A stretch of DNA of 64,000 bases from Yponomeuta sedellus (GCA_934045075.1 OW203729.1:7535816-7599815), one strand, 5' to 3'; shown: positions 32,660 to 41,715, counted from the stretch's first letter. Translations and numbers: made by a program. Notes: generated by a model not told the origin, from the letters alone.

Positions 32660-33450
32660 GGTTTTTCATTCTGTTTGTCAATAAACTGTTAATATTTTAT
32701 TAATAAACTGTTAATTTTAGGCCATCTAATTTCGAAAAACCTCAGCCTAATAAGTGCATATGCATATGACTGTGATGGTAACCATATCACAGGGTTTCCT
32801 AGTTTGGGATCAGGAAACGTCTGTGTCGTGTGTTGTGTGGAAGTTAGTCTATGTTTATTTTCATTGCTAGTGCTCCGGCTGTCCTATTATCATCCTTAAT
32901 AGGGTAAGCAGAAATCCCATCAAATTTGAACCAAAAAAGACTTGGGAAGTAACAATTCGAAGTGTACAGTAGAAGTAGTGACATATCCTTTCAACATCAA
33001 GCTTATGACGCAATGTAATGTAACTATCAATTAAAATTAATTCAAATAAACACACTTGCATCACTGTTCCGGCGGAAATCGAAAGATTGACGCTATTATG
33101 TAAAACGTAAACACCTTGATTACACTCTGCAAAAACAAGCAAAAATATCTAAAGCAACTCCACTCTAGATAGTGTAGTTTTAGAGTGTATTTTCCTTTGT
33201 TTGCATGTTGATTAGAGCAATAAAATTAGCAACAATGTGTGTTGAATGAAGAATAAGATCGTGTGAACCTGGATAGATTGTCCCATGCCGCGTGTAGACC
33301 AATTTAACAAATGCAAAGAAATGTACTCGTCGATCGCACAGGGCTTAAGTTTATTTGCTTTCGCTCCACTGAGCGAACTTTATTGACCTCTATAGTATAA
33401 GGAGTGCATGTCAAATTAGCTCAGTAAAGCAAAAATATACAATAAAGTTG
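32660..33450. other. Non-coding DNA, nothing recognised
   Basis: No recognised repeat. The 91-codon minus-strand frame at 32867-33142 has no motif. Confidence 0.4.
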
Positions 33451-33481
33451 AAACAATTTGTTTTTAAAAACCTATTTAGAG

Positions 33482-34465
33482 TATTTTCTAAGGTTAACAC
33501 GAGCAGTAGACATAATTAAAACTGTTTTTATACGGATTTATGCTCGTTTATTACATTTTTACAATTTTCCAACGTTTCGGCACTTTTTCAGGTGCCGTGG
33601 TCCCGGATGACTGAGGTGACAGGTGTCTTTTAGAAATCATTAACGGTTAGTTTACTACCCTCGGCAAAAATTACAAAAGTTAATTATGAAGTTACGTTCC
33701 AAAATAGACAAACCAATTATTTTTATATAAAGTCAACAATATTGATTATTAGTAATTGAAGTTAAAATTAAATTTATAAACTAATTACTTTATATGAACT
33801 TAAAGATACCGATTATTAATTGAAATTAAATTGATTTTTTATTATTTATTCTACAGTCACACTTCTAGCAAGGGGGTCTCATGCACTTAAGCACTGGTTC
33901 CCATGCTACCGGTATGTTCCAACCACGATCTCTATTAAAATTTGGATGCCGGCGGATCTCTATTGCCTCACGTATCATTCTAGGGAAGAAACGGTCTTCT
34001 CGGGCTAGAACTTTAACTTTATCGAAATGTATAAAGTGGTTGGTACCGCTAAGTGTATGCTCGCTGACTGCAGATCTACCAGAGCGTTTATGTTTCACAT
34101 CAGCGATATGTTCCTTCACCCGCTCAGCTATGGTACGCTTCGTTTGACCAATGTACGAGGAACCACATTCACAGTCAAGCTTGTATACTCCTGCCTCTTG
34201 TAAGGGAATCCTGTGTTTGACACTTCGCATGAATTGGTGTATCTTTCTTGGCGGCTGGTATATGGTTCTGATTGAGGCGCGTTTCAAAATACTCCCAATT
34301 TTGTCAGTCACTCCTCTCACGAAAGGCAGGTAGGCTGGAACTCGTTCGACTGTGTCCGGTTTGACACGTCCTCCGCGACGGACACCTGAAAAAGTGCCGA
34401 AACGTTGGAAAATTGTAAAAATGTAATAAACGAGCATAAATCCGTATAAAAACAGTTTTAATTAT
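33482..34465 (-). mobile_element. Penelope-like element, 984 bp, 83-bp inverted arms, 12-bp target duplication
   Basis: ACCTATTTAGAG is present once in the intact SINE consensus but here twice, at 33470-33481 and 34466-34477, so it is the target duplication. Perfect 83-bp inverted arms lie at 33512-33594 and 34383-34465. Beyond the left arm is a 30-bp leader ('AGGTTAACACGAGCAGTAGA') shared with 32470. The interior codes for a GIY-YIG endonuclease domain but the reverse transcriptase is missing, so the copy is 5'-truncated and not autonomous. Confidence 0.85.
33865..34437 (-). CDS. GIY-YIG endonuclease domain of a Penelope-like element (partial ORF)
   Basis: A 190-codon open frame. Residues 1-18 (MLVYYIFTIFQRFGTFSG) are read-through of the inverted arm and not original protein. 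Residues 33-72 (VPAYLPFVRGVTDKIGSIL, then KRASIRTIYQPPRKI) match the linker between reverse transcriptase and endonuclease in Penelope-like elements. The GIY-YIG nuclease core follows: GVYKL at 83-87 for the GIY strand, CECGSSYIGQTKRT with YIG at 95-97, ERVKEH at 105-110, SAVSEH at 122-127 and the helix REAIEI at 156-161 containing the usual catalytic Glu. The end 'NFNRDRGWNIP..W' is also typical. In a full element this enzyme nicks the target DNA so that the linked reverse transcriptase can prime from it. No stop interrupts the domain, so the copy is young or selected, though it lacks the reverse transcriptase. Family assignment is firm; activity is unknown. Confidence 0.85.
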   Translation of the reverse strand: MLVYYIFTIFQRFGTFSGVRRGGRVKPDTVERVPAYLPFVRGVTDKIGSILKRASIRTIYQPPRKIHQFMRSVKHRIPLQEAGVYKLDCECGSSYIGQTKRTIAERVKEHIADVKHKRSGRSAVSEHTLSGTNHFIHFDKVKVLAREDRFFPRMIREAIEIRRHPNFNRDRGWNIPVAWEPVLKCMRPPC

Positions 34466-34569
34466 ACCTATTTAGAGGCTAAAAATTTCACCCATGCCGG
34501 GATTCGAACCCGCAACCTCGGGCTATCCGTGCCAGAGGTTGCGGGTTCGATTTTTAAACAATTTGTTTG

Positions 34570-35060
34570 CCAAAAGGCCTGCGCAGACGAAGGACGGGTA
34601 TTTTTCTATCCGTCGAGATAGAGCTCTTATAAATTGTATCGAATAACGCACACGAAGGGCTAAAAGTACCGCGTATAAAGAGTCCCTCAAGTTACCGAGG
34701 ACATCAAAAGACCGGACTGAAGTTCGGTGTTTTTTTCTCAAACGCCTTTTCTTTTTCAACTTCATGTTCAAATTACAACACAATGTAATCTCAGAATTTT
34801 TGCTTCCATAGCGTACGCTTCACTCTATTTCCGGGGAACAAATGACCACACCCCGTAGGCGTTGAGTCCACGACAAGTACTCGGAGGACATTTTTTTACG
34901 ATTGAGGGACTTTAGTCCCTTGCGCACAATAGTCCCTCGTCTGCGTAGGCCTTAAAGAATATGCCTTAATCTGTCTAGTTTGGTTGGTTGAATATTCACC
35001 ACCTATTGAAATGCTAACGGAGGCACTTGCCGTTTGGCATCGCGTAAGCTTGAAAGCTGG
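34570..35060. other. Non-coding DNA, nothing recognised
   Basis: 'AGTCCCTCAAG', 'TTTAGTCCCTTGCG' and 'ATAGTCCCTCGTC' recur loosely at 34680-34940. No family recognised. Confidence 0.4.
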
Positions 35061-35067
35061 AACCTTT

Positions 35068-35148
35068 TTGCGTTCGCTTCACTGAGCGAACTTCATACAC
35101 ATTTATTCCACCTCTAGGTCAACGAAGTTCGCTTAGCGAAGCGAACGA
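35068..35148. repeat. Imperfect inverted repeat, 'GTTCGCTTCACTGAGCGAAC'
   Basis: 'GCGTTCGCTTCACTGAGCGA' near 35071 is itself partly palindromic and is mirrored by 'GTTCGCTTAGCGAAGCGAAC' near 35127. A related phrase 'TTCGCTCCACTGAGCGAAC' occurs at 33360. Possibly the ends of a small unrecognised element. Confidence 0.5.
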
Positions 35149-35408
35149 AAACAAAGAGCCTCGGAAGCCTTTACCCTTGTATTGTACGAGACCTTCGCTA
35201 ATCGACGCGAGCCTTCGCTCGTATTTGTTCGGTTAGTCTGTACCAGACATCTCATAACTCACTTGTTAGGATTGTCGGTAGCTGGTATGATTGTTGCTCT
35301 AAGCATTGCACAAGGGTTAAGTACGATAGGCTTTGTTGGTAAACAAAGGGATGCCTAATGATCGTATGAAGGGACTGTTTTTTGCTAAAAAACGTAGGTA
35401 GGAAAACT

Positions 35409-35562
35409 AGTCCGGACGACGCAGATTGGGCAGGCCCTGCACCAGATGGTCTGACGACCTGGTTACGGTGGCGGAGAGTGGCTGGAATTGGGCGGCACTA
35501 GACCGTAAAGCTGGAAAACCGTGAGGGAGGCCTATGTCCTGGAGTGGGCGTCAAATGGCTGA
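35409..35562 (+). pseudogene. RTE-type LINE ORF C-terminus with a frameshift ('REAYVLEWASNG')
   Basis: The first frame reads RRRLGRPCTRWSDDLVTV then AESGWNWAALDRKAGK; after a frameshift near 35515 it continues KTVREAYVLEWASNG* with the stop at 35560-35562 and a GATGAT tail. These are the 'GRP.TRW.DD', 'W...A.DR' and 'EAYV..W' blocks of RTE-type LINE proteins. About 50 codons remain. Confidence 0.75.
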
Positions 35563-35778
35563 TGATGATACCGAACCATACATTCATTCTGGTTTAGAGG
35601 CCACAAAATAAATATTGACTTCAGACCCAAATATTTTTGTGTAACACCTCAAAACTTTGTTTTGAACAAATTTGGTAAATAAGTCATATAGCATGGGCTT
35701 ACTTAAGAAGAAAAGATGTGTACTTAGAAGTACTTAGTCACGTAAAGGATTGATTACGCAAAATCACCCATGTATCAC

Positions 35779-35818
35779 GGAGGGGTAGACAGAGACCATG
35801 GTTTGCCACTTGCCACTT
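35779..35818 (-). pseudogene. Short LINE ORF 3' remnant ('WQTMVSVYPS')
   Basis: Minus-strand reading KWQTMVSVYPS aligns with the KWQSLVSAYPSGIQA end. Only ~40 bp. Confidence 0.4.
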
Positions 35819-36030
35819 TACTCACAAACCACTTACATATCATACACATTCATTAGTCAAAGAAGGGTTACTTTTCCATACCAATACTAGCTGACAACGC
35901 AAAAGTAGTTGTTCCAAATACCTCCGATCTATTCTCAAACCTACCATCACAAAAATACACAAAATAAAACATAAAAATCGGTGAAGCCGTTTTGGAGGAG
36001 TTCCATTCCGATTGCGCTAAAACACTGGGT

Positions 36031-36235
36031 AGGGAAGAGCGGGTAATCGTGCTCTTCCACTATAAAGGGAAATTTCCGCCAGGCAGATCGTATGCCTGGG
36101 GACGGTCGGTCCGACTGTTGTTAGTCGGACGTTATATTTATGGTATGTCATTGAAACACTTTGATTGCGCGATGCAGGAATGTTGGAGTTTGTAGTGCGC
36201 TCGCTGAGTTGACATGTGCTCGCCACAACTGTGAC
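36031..36235 (+). mobile_element. Dispersed repeat E, copy 2 (most complete)
   Basis: Runs from 'AGGGAAGAGCGGGTAATCG' through 'CTCTTCCACTATAAAGGG', 'TCGTATGCCTGGGGACGGT', 'GATTGCGCGATGCAGGAATG' to 'GAGTTGACATGTGCTCGCC'. It matches 31985 in direct and 55166-55375 in inverse orientation. No coding frame is shared between copies; likely a non-autonomous transposon. Confidence 0.65.
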
Positions 36236-36665
36236 ACTGGATTTTTGTACATTACATACCTAATCGTTGACGAGCTGTCAACTATATGTTACTTTATTCA
36301 TTAGATAAACTTGGAAACGGAAACGCACTTCACATCAAATGACAAATAAGTGATTTACAGCTCACACAGGTACAACACTGATCAATGTAACGATATGACT
36401 CTAATTGAGAACATTACGTAAGACATTTCAATTTAGTCTCTATTCGTATGCAGACAGAAGATATACTTTCTGAGTTGTCAGTTGACCAAATGAGTGACCG
36501 CAAAGGCATCCGCCTGCCACTCATGTCAACATTCTTAGTACAGTCGCAGATTAAATAGTATATTGTTAAAATCATCCAAACAACCGCTTTTGTGCGTTCA
36601 AGACGCTATGCGATGGAAACTAGCGCCAACCATGTAAAAAGTAAAGTAAAAGTAAAAATAATTTA
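36236..36665. other. Non-coding DNA, nothing recognised
   Basis: No recognised repeat or coding frame. Confidence 0.4.
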
Positions 36666-36670
36666 TTTGC

Positions 36671-37609
36671 TAGAACACGGGTACATATCATGTTTTAAAT
36701 TTATTCTTAAGATCCTTCATGTTCTACCTTTCGGTGTGCAAATATTGTTGCTGGATCGCCTAATTTAAAATATAATATAATAAAATTAATGACAAAAAAT
36801 TTTAATCTAATTAATAAAACATTAAAGTGTGTAAAACATAACATATCACAATACGACAGACCAATTGAAATTAAAACGATCAAAGTAAAATTAAATTAAA
36901 TTTCAACATGTATAAATAAAAGTTTATAAAATTGTAAATAAAGTAATGTCAAAATTATATAAAAAAATATGCTGAATTATAACTAGAACACGGGTACATA
37001 TCATGTTTTAAATTTATTCTTAAGATCCTTCATGTTCTACCTTTCGGTGTGCAAATATTGTTGCTTGATCGCCTAATTTAAATATAATATAATAAAATTA
37101 ATGACAAAAAATTTGAATCTAATTAATAAAACATTAAAGTGTGTAAAACATAACATATCACAATACGACAGACCAATTGAAATTAAAACGATCAAAGTAA
37201 AATTAAATTAAATTTCAACATGTATAAATAAAAGTTTATAAAAATTGTAAATAAAGTAATGTCAAAATTATATTAAAAATTATGCTGAATTATAACTAGA
37301 ACACGGGTACATATCATGTTTTAAATTTATTCTTAAGATCCTTCATGTTCTACCTTTCGGTGTGCAAATATTGTTGCTGGATCGCCTAATTTAAAATATA
37401 ATATATTAAAACTAATGAAAAAAAATTTGAATCTAATTAATAAACATTAAAGTGTGTAAAACATATCACATATCACAATACAACAGACCAATTGAAATTA
37501 AAACGATCAAAGTAAAATTAAATTAAATGTCAACATGTATAAATAAAAGTTCATAAAATTGTAAATAAAGTAATGTCAAAATTATATTAAAAAGTATGCT
37601 GAATTATAA
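36671..37609. repeat. Tandem array, three units of 313 bp
   Basis: 'TAGAACACGGGTACATATCA' begins at 36671, 36984 and 37297; the third unit ends with 'GAATTATAAC' at 37610, so the array is three whole units. Divergence between units is only a few percent by eye. The unit is AT-rich and non-coding; the phrase 'CTTTCGGTGTGCAAATATTG' is its most complex part. A short head (GTAAAGTAAAAG) precedes unit 1. Recent duplication is implied. Confidence 0.95.
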
Positions 37610-37808
37610 CTTATCATTTTATTGAAATCATTTATATTGTAATACATTTTGTTTAGTAAAAGTTGAAATAATTTCTTTCTAAAAATTGGTAATGATAATT
37701 GCTTAAAGCTATCAGGTACATGATTATTCATGATAAATTCGATTTGCCATACAGAATGTTAATGGAATGCATGGAATAAAAACCATAGCTTACTATGCCT
37801 TTTTTTTT

Positions 37809-37975
37809 CAAAAAGTTAACATAATAGTACATTATGACACTAGTGAGCTAAGTTGGTCATTACAGACTCGGTTCCATAACTGCTCTTGCCTTCGGCTCGA
37901 GCAGTAAACCCACCTCGTCTGTAATGACCAACTTAGCTCACTAGTGTCATAATGTACTATTATGTTAACTTTTTG
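37809..37975. repeat. Perfect 58-bp-arm hairpin with nested inner stem
   Basis: Arms 37809-37866 and 37918-37975 appear perfectly inverse ('CAAAAAGTTAACATAATAGT', 'ACACTAGTGAGCTAAGTTGG'). The 51-base loop holds 'ACTGCTC ... GAGCAGT', a second stem. No decay means recent origin or correction. It adjoins the recombinase-fragment element at 38005. Confidence 0.9.
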
Positions 37976-38004
37976 ACTTTTTGGCTCACGAGTGTCATAC
38001 GACG

Positions 38005-38700
38005 TTTTTCAACACACTTGTGAGGAAAATAAAAAACAAGCACAGGAAAATAAAAATAAAAAGTACGCTAAAAATACTGACTCAGAAAAAGAGTTCGCGT
38101 TCTTTTCCGTTTTCCATGTTAGGAAATTTTCATACGCTGCGACATATTTTTCCCTAGATTTCTCGGGTATCAAACTTTCATTGGCATTTTGCGCCTCATT
38201 AAGTATGTCTTGCGGAGTTAAAACCATATCCTCTTCAGTATCAGTACTCGAACTCGACATTTTCACAATAAACAATGAAAAGTTTTATTTCTTGAGAACT
38301 GAGATTTAAAATGGCGCGCGCTTACTTTTTTAATTTGCGCGCTGTCAAATGTAGGCAAATGTAACAACTTCCATACAGCCTATAAATCGATATTTCTGAA
38401 TTACAAGTTGGCTTTTAGATAATTATGTCTATCTTTTTCTTATTTTGATTGCAATTTGATGAAAATAAATGTTTAGTTATCGTATTTTGATACTAACGTG
38501 CATAAAATATAAATTAAATTATTATTTTTAGATATGAAAACTCTTTGCTGTCATTATTTGTCTGTAGTTGATAAAATTAAAACTATATTCATTACAGCAC
38601 TTGTGCTGTAATATTATTACGCACGCGTGTATAATGGACAGCATTATGGTTCTTAAACCGGTGTTATAAGAGTCATTTTACGAGCAAGTGTGTTGAAAAA
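38005..38700. mobile_element. ~700-bp element with 16-bp inverted ends, carrying a gene start
   Basis: TTTTTCAACACACTTG at 38005-38020 and its exact inverse at 38685-38700 bound the region. The minus-strand frame inside begins a recombinase-like protein and stops on reaching the left end. The rest (38300-38680) is non-coding with a 'GCGCGC' patch and a hairpin 'ATTACAGCAC/GTGCTGTAAT' near 38593. Either an internally deleted transposon that kept its own gene's start, or one that captured it. Confidence 0.6.
38009..38275 (-). pseudogene. N-terminal fragment of a tyrosine-recombinase-like (Crypton-type) protein
   Basis: The likely start is the ATG at 38258-38260 in a favourable context (GAAAATGTC), giving MSSSSTDTEEDMVLTPQDI. 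Then ESLIPEKSREKYVAAYENFL and ENFLTWKTEKNANSFSESV follow, which look like the N-terminal SAM-like, DNA-core-binding part of tyrosine recombinases of the Crypton group ('KSREKY...Y..F..W', 'E..FLAYF'). After FLAYF (about 38060) the frame becomes low-complexity (FLFLFSCACFLFSSQVC) and ends in the transposon terminus. So about 65 genuine codons remain; the catalytic domain (R-K-H-R-Y) is absent. Function in the full protein would be site-specific DNA recombination; this piece can do none. Family call from motif memory, not a search. Confidence 0.55.
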
Positions 38701-38770
38701 ATGTTTATATATATATGATAAGTATTTTAGGAACACAACCTATAACGTAGTATCAACATCCTAGGTCTTA

Positions 38771-38816
38771 AATCGATTTCCGCTAAAAACGGCGGTTTTT
38801 TTAGCGGAAATCGATT
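38771..38816. repeat. Perfect 19-bp-arm hairpin
   Basis: AATCGATTTCCGCTAAAAA (38771-38789) and its inverse (38798-38816) with an eight-base loop 'CGGCGGTT'. CCTAGG lies on both sides, extending the symmetry. Function unknown. Confidence 0.8.
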
Positions 38817-39140
38817 AGTCCTAGGTTGTTGATCCTAGGTTCTAGACTGTAGGTTCTAAAAGTAGTCGTCACAGTGGTTAAGATTTATGGCGTTCATTTT
38901 TTGCAAAAAAAACGTATTTTATAACATGTTATGAATTTTATTCGATTGGCGCTGGTTAGCACCCTGAAGTGCCCTGAGCTAAATACTTGCATGTAAAGTT
39001 TTAAAGGATGAATGTGAGATAATGGTAGACGTCGTTGTGAGAAGTTATTATTATTATTAAAATTCTTTTTTAGGGTGACATGATCACTTTGTGACCAAAC
39101 CCTTGAATAAATATTTTAAAAAAATCTAAAAAAAAAAACA

Positions 39141-39173
39141 AGTTTACCAGGATATTGCACTACCTGGTAAACT
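39141..39173. repeat. 11-bp-arm hairpin between A and T runs
   Basis: AGTTTACCAGG and CCTGGTAAACT enclose 'ATATTGCACTA'. A run of A precedes and a run of T follows, lengthening the stem. Probably a tiny foldback element. Confidence 0.7.
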
Positions 39174-39374
39174 TTTTTTTTTTTTTTAGAAACAATATAA
39201 AATTTACTAATTATATATAGATTATATATGAAATTTAAAATAGTGGAGGAATATTATATAACATAACAAGAAATAAATTATATACATATATTTATATGTA
39301 TATACCTACATATTTCCTTCCGACGATTTTGCGGTTCGTCTTTATTTCTGTTATGATTTGGCGTTTACCGTTAG

Positions 39375-39722
39375 TCACAAGAACTCTATTTAGAGGCTAA
39401 AAATTTCACCCATGCCGGGATTTGAACCCGCAACCTCTGGCTATCCGTACCAGTGCTCTACCAATTGAGCCAATGGGCGACTCACGGCATCAGTGAAATT
39501 TCGAACCTCTTTACAATATTCTCTGTATTACGTACGTAAATTTCACTGATGCCGTGAGTCGCCCATTGGCTCAATTGGTAGAGCGCTGGTACGGATAGCC
39601 AGAGGTTGCGGGTTCGAATCCCGGCATGGGTGAAATTTTTAAGCTCTAAATAGGTTTTTAAATTTGTTCCTTAGCACGGGTTAGTGCATTAAAAATAAAA
39701 ATAGTGTAATCACAAGAACTCT
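39375..39722 (+). mobile_element. Foldback tRNA-SINE: 116-bp-arm palindrome with 13-bp target duplication
   Basis: TCACAAGAACTCT at 39375-39387 and 39710-39722 flanks it. Arms 39386-39501 and 39538-39653 are near-perfect inverse copies, each containing a whole tRNA-like sequence. The forward one (39561-39631) folds as a cloverleaf: acceptor GCCCAT/ATGGGT, D-stem GCTC/GAGC, anticodon stem CTGGT/GCCAG, T-loop TTCGAAT between GCGGG and CCCGG. The family 3' tail ('TTAGCACGGGTTAGTGCAT', A-rich) ends it at 39709. A transcript would fold into one long hairpin. Confidence 0.85.
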
Positions 39723-40020
39723 GTAAATAAATATAAAATAAAAATGTAGTGTTCTTAACAACTTGAAGATTTTTGAGGCCACTGTACATGTTGCAATCTG
39801 CATGTATCATTCTTAAGCCGCAAACTGCACGCATGCCGCCGCTTTTCCTTCCTCTTTTCTCGTGTACCTCTTCTAGTCGTTTTTCTTGCACCTCATTTGC
39901 ATACTCGTCGGTAGCGTAATTTACAAGATTGCCATTCATTAGTTGTGTATGTGAACAGATTACAGAATAGTCAGAAGTGCCTACCGATGTCAGAGCAAAA
40001 CGGAACACTCTCGTCCCTGG
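39723..40020. other. Unrecognised DNA with an open minus-strand frame
   Basis: A 116-codon minus-strand frame (39658-40008) includes DEYANEVQEKRLEEVHEKRG, which is charged and helix-like, but the last third is SINE tail and no family is recognised. Probably chance or an old remnant. Confidence 0.2.
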
Positions 40021-40023
40021 TTT

Positions 40024-40286
40024 GAAATAAAAAGGTTTTATTCAAAGTAGCGCAGAAGCTGCGGCTGCATGAACGTTATAATTCAAACTAGGTGTGCATT
40101 TCAAAATCTAGATCATTTTGGAGAAAACATGGACAAAAAAGCTCCAAACTTAGTCTTTTTTAAGTCCTTTATTAAAGTTTATATAATTATTTTAAAACGT
40201 AGATCTCCTGCATTGTACTGGCTTTAATTCCAGACATAATTGTCATCTAAATAATCCTTTATGCTATAGTAGCCCTTTTGGCACAA
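40024..40286 (+). repeat. Dispersed repeat C ('AGCGCAGAAGCTGCGG ... CCCTTTTGGC'), copy 1
   Basis: Parallel to 49787-50055 across ~260 bp: 'AGCGCAGAAGCTGCGG', 'AACTAGGTGT', 'GGACAAAAAAGCTCCAAACT', 'GCATTGTACTGGCTTTAATT', 'AATAATCCTTTATG', 'GCCCTTTTGGC'. Starts with an 'AAATAAAAAGGTTTTATTC' phrase. Non-coding. Class unknown. Confidence 0.75.
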
Positions 40287-40292
40287 ACTGTA

Positions 40293-40327
40293 GTCTTATG
40301 AATGTGTACTTTACACATTCATAAGAC
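40293..40327. repeat. Perfect 16-bp-arm hairpin
   Basis: GTCTTATGAATGTGTA and its exact inverse with a three-base loop, seven bases after repeat C. Confidence 0.8.
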
Positions 40328-40539
40328 GACAGTTCATGGTATACTATAATAATTCGCATTTACTGTAGGTACTACTGTTCTGACTATCTGGTTGTCTGTC
40401 TACAATTCGATGTTTATTTGAAAGTCAATTAACCCACAAGTATATGGAATACTCTGTTACGCAATGTCATTGTCAATCGAATTGTCATTGTAAACTACGA
40501 ATTGTAGTTTTATGAAAAGGGTCTCTAGTATTTGAACAT

Positions 40540-40683
40540 TTACCCCCTTATTCATAATAGTCTGTTAACTTAAAGCAATGCTTATTCTCACTCTGTCCTC
40601 TTCTATTGACCTAAGTCAGAATGAAAGAGAACACTCTTTAGCAGCTGTTTTAAGTTAGCAGACCATTATGAATAAGGGGGTTA
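40540..40683. mobile_element. 138-bp MITE with ~30-bp inverted ends and TTA target duplication
   Basis: The insert 40543-40680 starts 'CCCCCTTATTCATAATAGTC' and ends with the inverse 'GACCATTATGAATAAGGGGG'. TTA occurs directly outside each end (40540-40542, 40681-40683). A 3-bp TWA duplication and G/C-run ends are typical of PIF/Harbinger MITEs. One or two mismatches in the arms. Confidence 0.75.
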
Positions 40684-40784
40684 GTTACCAGCTAGATACA
40701 TTACATTACTTATGCACCCTGATGCAAACCGATTTTGTTTCGGTATTTTCTATTTATCAATATAGGAGTGGTATAGAACCACTG

Positions 40785-40853
40785 AACCATTCCTTCGATG
40801 CAGGGAGAGACCCGTGCCCGAGCAGTGGGGACATACAAGGGTTGATATCGATA
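40785..40853 (+). mobile_element. 5S-headed SINE, 3' end fragment
   Basis: 'CGATGCAGGGAGAGACCCGT' and 'GAGCAGTGGGGACATACAAG' with the GTTGATATCG tail. 5'-truncated. Confidence 0.65.
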
Positions 40854-40859
40854 GATCCA

Positions 40860-41710
40860 CTAGATGTGATTTTTTTTCCTTATTTTTTAGATTGCAGATT
40901 GCTGTACTGTTAAGGAACATGAAAAAAAAGCATTTAGAAGGCAAAATATATAGGTATCTCATAAAAACCACTTTTATCGCTTATAATTTATATATCTTCT
41001 GAAAAATGGCCCGTATACTTCCTAGTAGCAGGAGCTAATACTAAACATAAAATATTTATAAGCAATGAACATGTCAGAGTGAAACCTAGCCGGATCCTTT
41101 CAAAATTTTAATTTTATAATTCTTTCTTCATAATTTGTTCTTTATTTATGGTTTTTATGTGGTTTTATACAGTGGCCCTTCTGTTTTTTTTTTACATAAT
41201 TATATGTATACTTGAGAAACCGTTATTGATTCACTATCACATTAATTATTTAATTCAATTTATAATTAAGAAAAAAAACTGGCGCTGATCTATAATAGTC
41301 CAGCTATTGGTTTTATAGTCAATTTCATTAAAGTTTGAGTAAATTTATAAAAACATAATATGACTGTGTTCTATAGAGTTACAAGAAATATATCGTGCCA
41401 TAAAGTATGACGACCTCATGCAGATCTGTATTATCTATTAAAGTCAAGTTCTGTCTCAGTTCTAGTCGGTAGATAGGGCCAACTGACTTGATATGACTCA
41501 TCAAGTAGCAAAAGAGAGTATTATGCAAAAGAAGCAATATAAAACGAGAGTGAGGTGATAACAGCGAAAGTGGTCGGCCCAGATGCAAAGTATAGACCTT
41601 GTACTAACTAACGGTACAAAGAAAGAGGGTATCTCTTCCTAGTTTCAGTAAAATTTATTAGTATAGTATTTATACATATTTATATATTGATTCCTTTTAC
41701 TCTATATCTT
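40860..41710. other. AT-rich non-coding DNA, nothing recognised
   Basis: No recognised repeat or coding frame. Confidence 0.4.
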
Positions 41711-41715
41711 TATAT

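Larger units (their letters stand above)
33451..34568 (-). mobile_element. tRNA-derived SINE with 13-bp target duplication, split by a Penelope-like insertion
   Basis: AAACAATTTGTTT at 33451-33463 and 34556-34568 flanks the insertion. The SINE itself is 33464-33481 plus 34478-34555. On the minus strand box B ('GGTTCGAATCCCGGCATGGG') lies at 34491-34510. Its 5' end contains a small foldback: 'GAACCCGCAACCTC' and 'GAGGTTGCGGGTTCG' surround 'GGGCTATCCGTGCCA', again a 5' inversion as in other copies of this family. Confidence 0.8.

Noticed and set aside
33560..33600. Possible hammerhead ribozyme, as known from Penelope-like elements ('CTGAAAAAGTGCCGAAAC').
   Set aside because: The catalytic pattern CUGANGA is not met (the G is A), and the sequence is better explained as a plain hairpin GGCAC/GTGCC followed by GAAAC. 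No matching third stem or cleavage site was found.
36671..37609. CRISPR-like repeat array.
   Set aside because: Units are 313 bp, fully contiguous, without short repeats separated by unique spacers, and the DNA is eukaryotic.
39561..39631. A functional tRNA gene (good cloverleaf, box A and box B).
   Set aside because: The anticodon loop lacks the invariant U before the anticodon, a T-stem pair is mismatched, and the sequence is part of a dispersed SINE with body, tail and target duplication.
39658..40008. A 116-codon frame with a charged helix, considered as an exon.
   Set aside because: Its last third is SINE tail, no splice pattern or homologous domain was seen.
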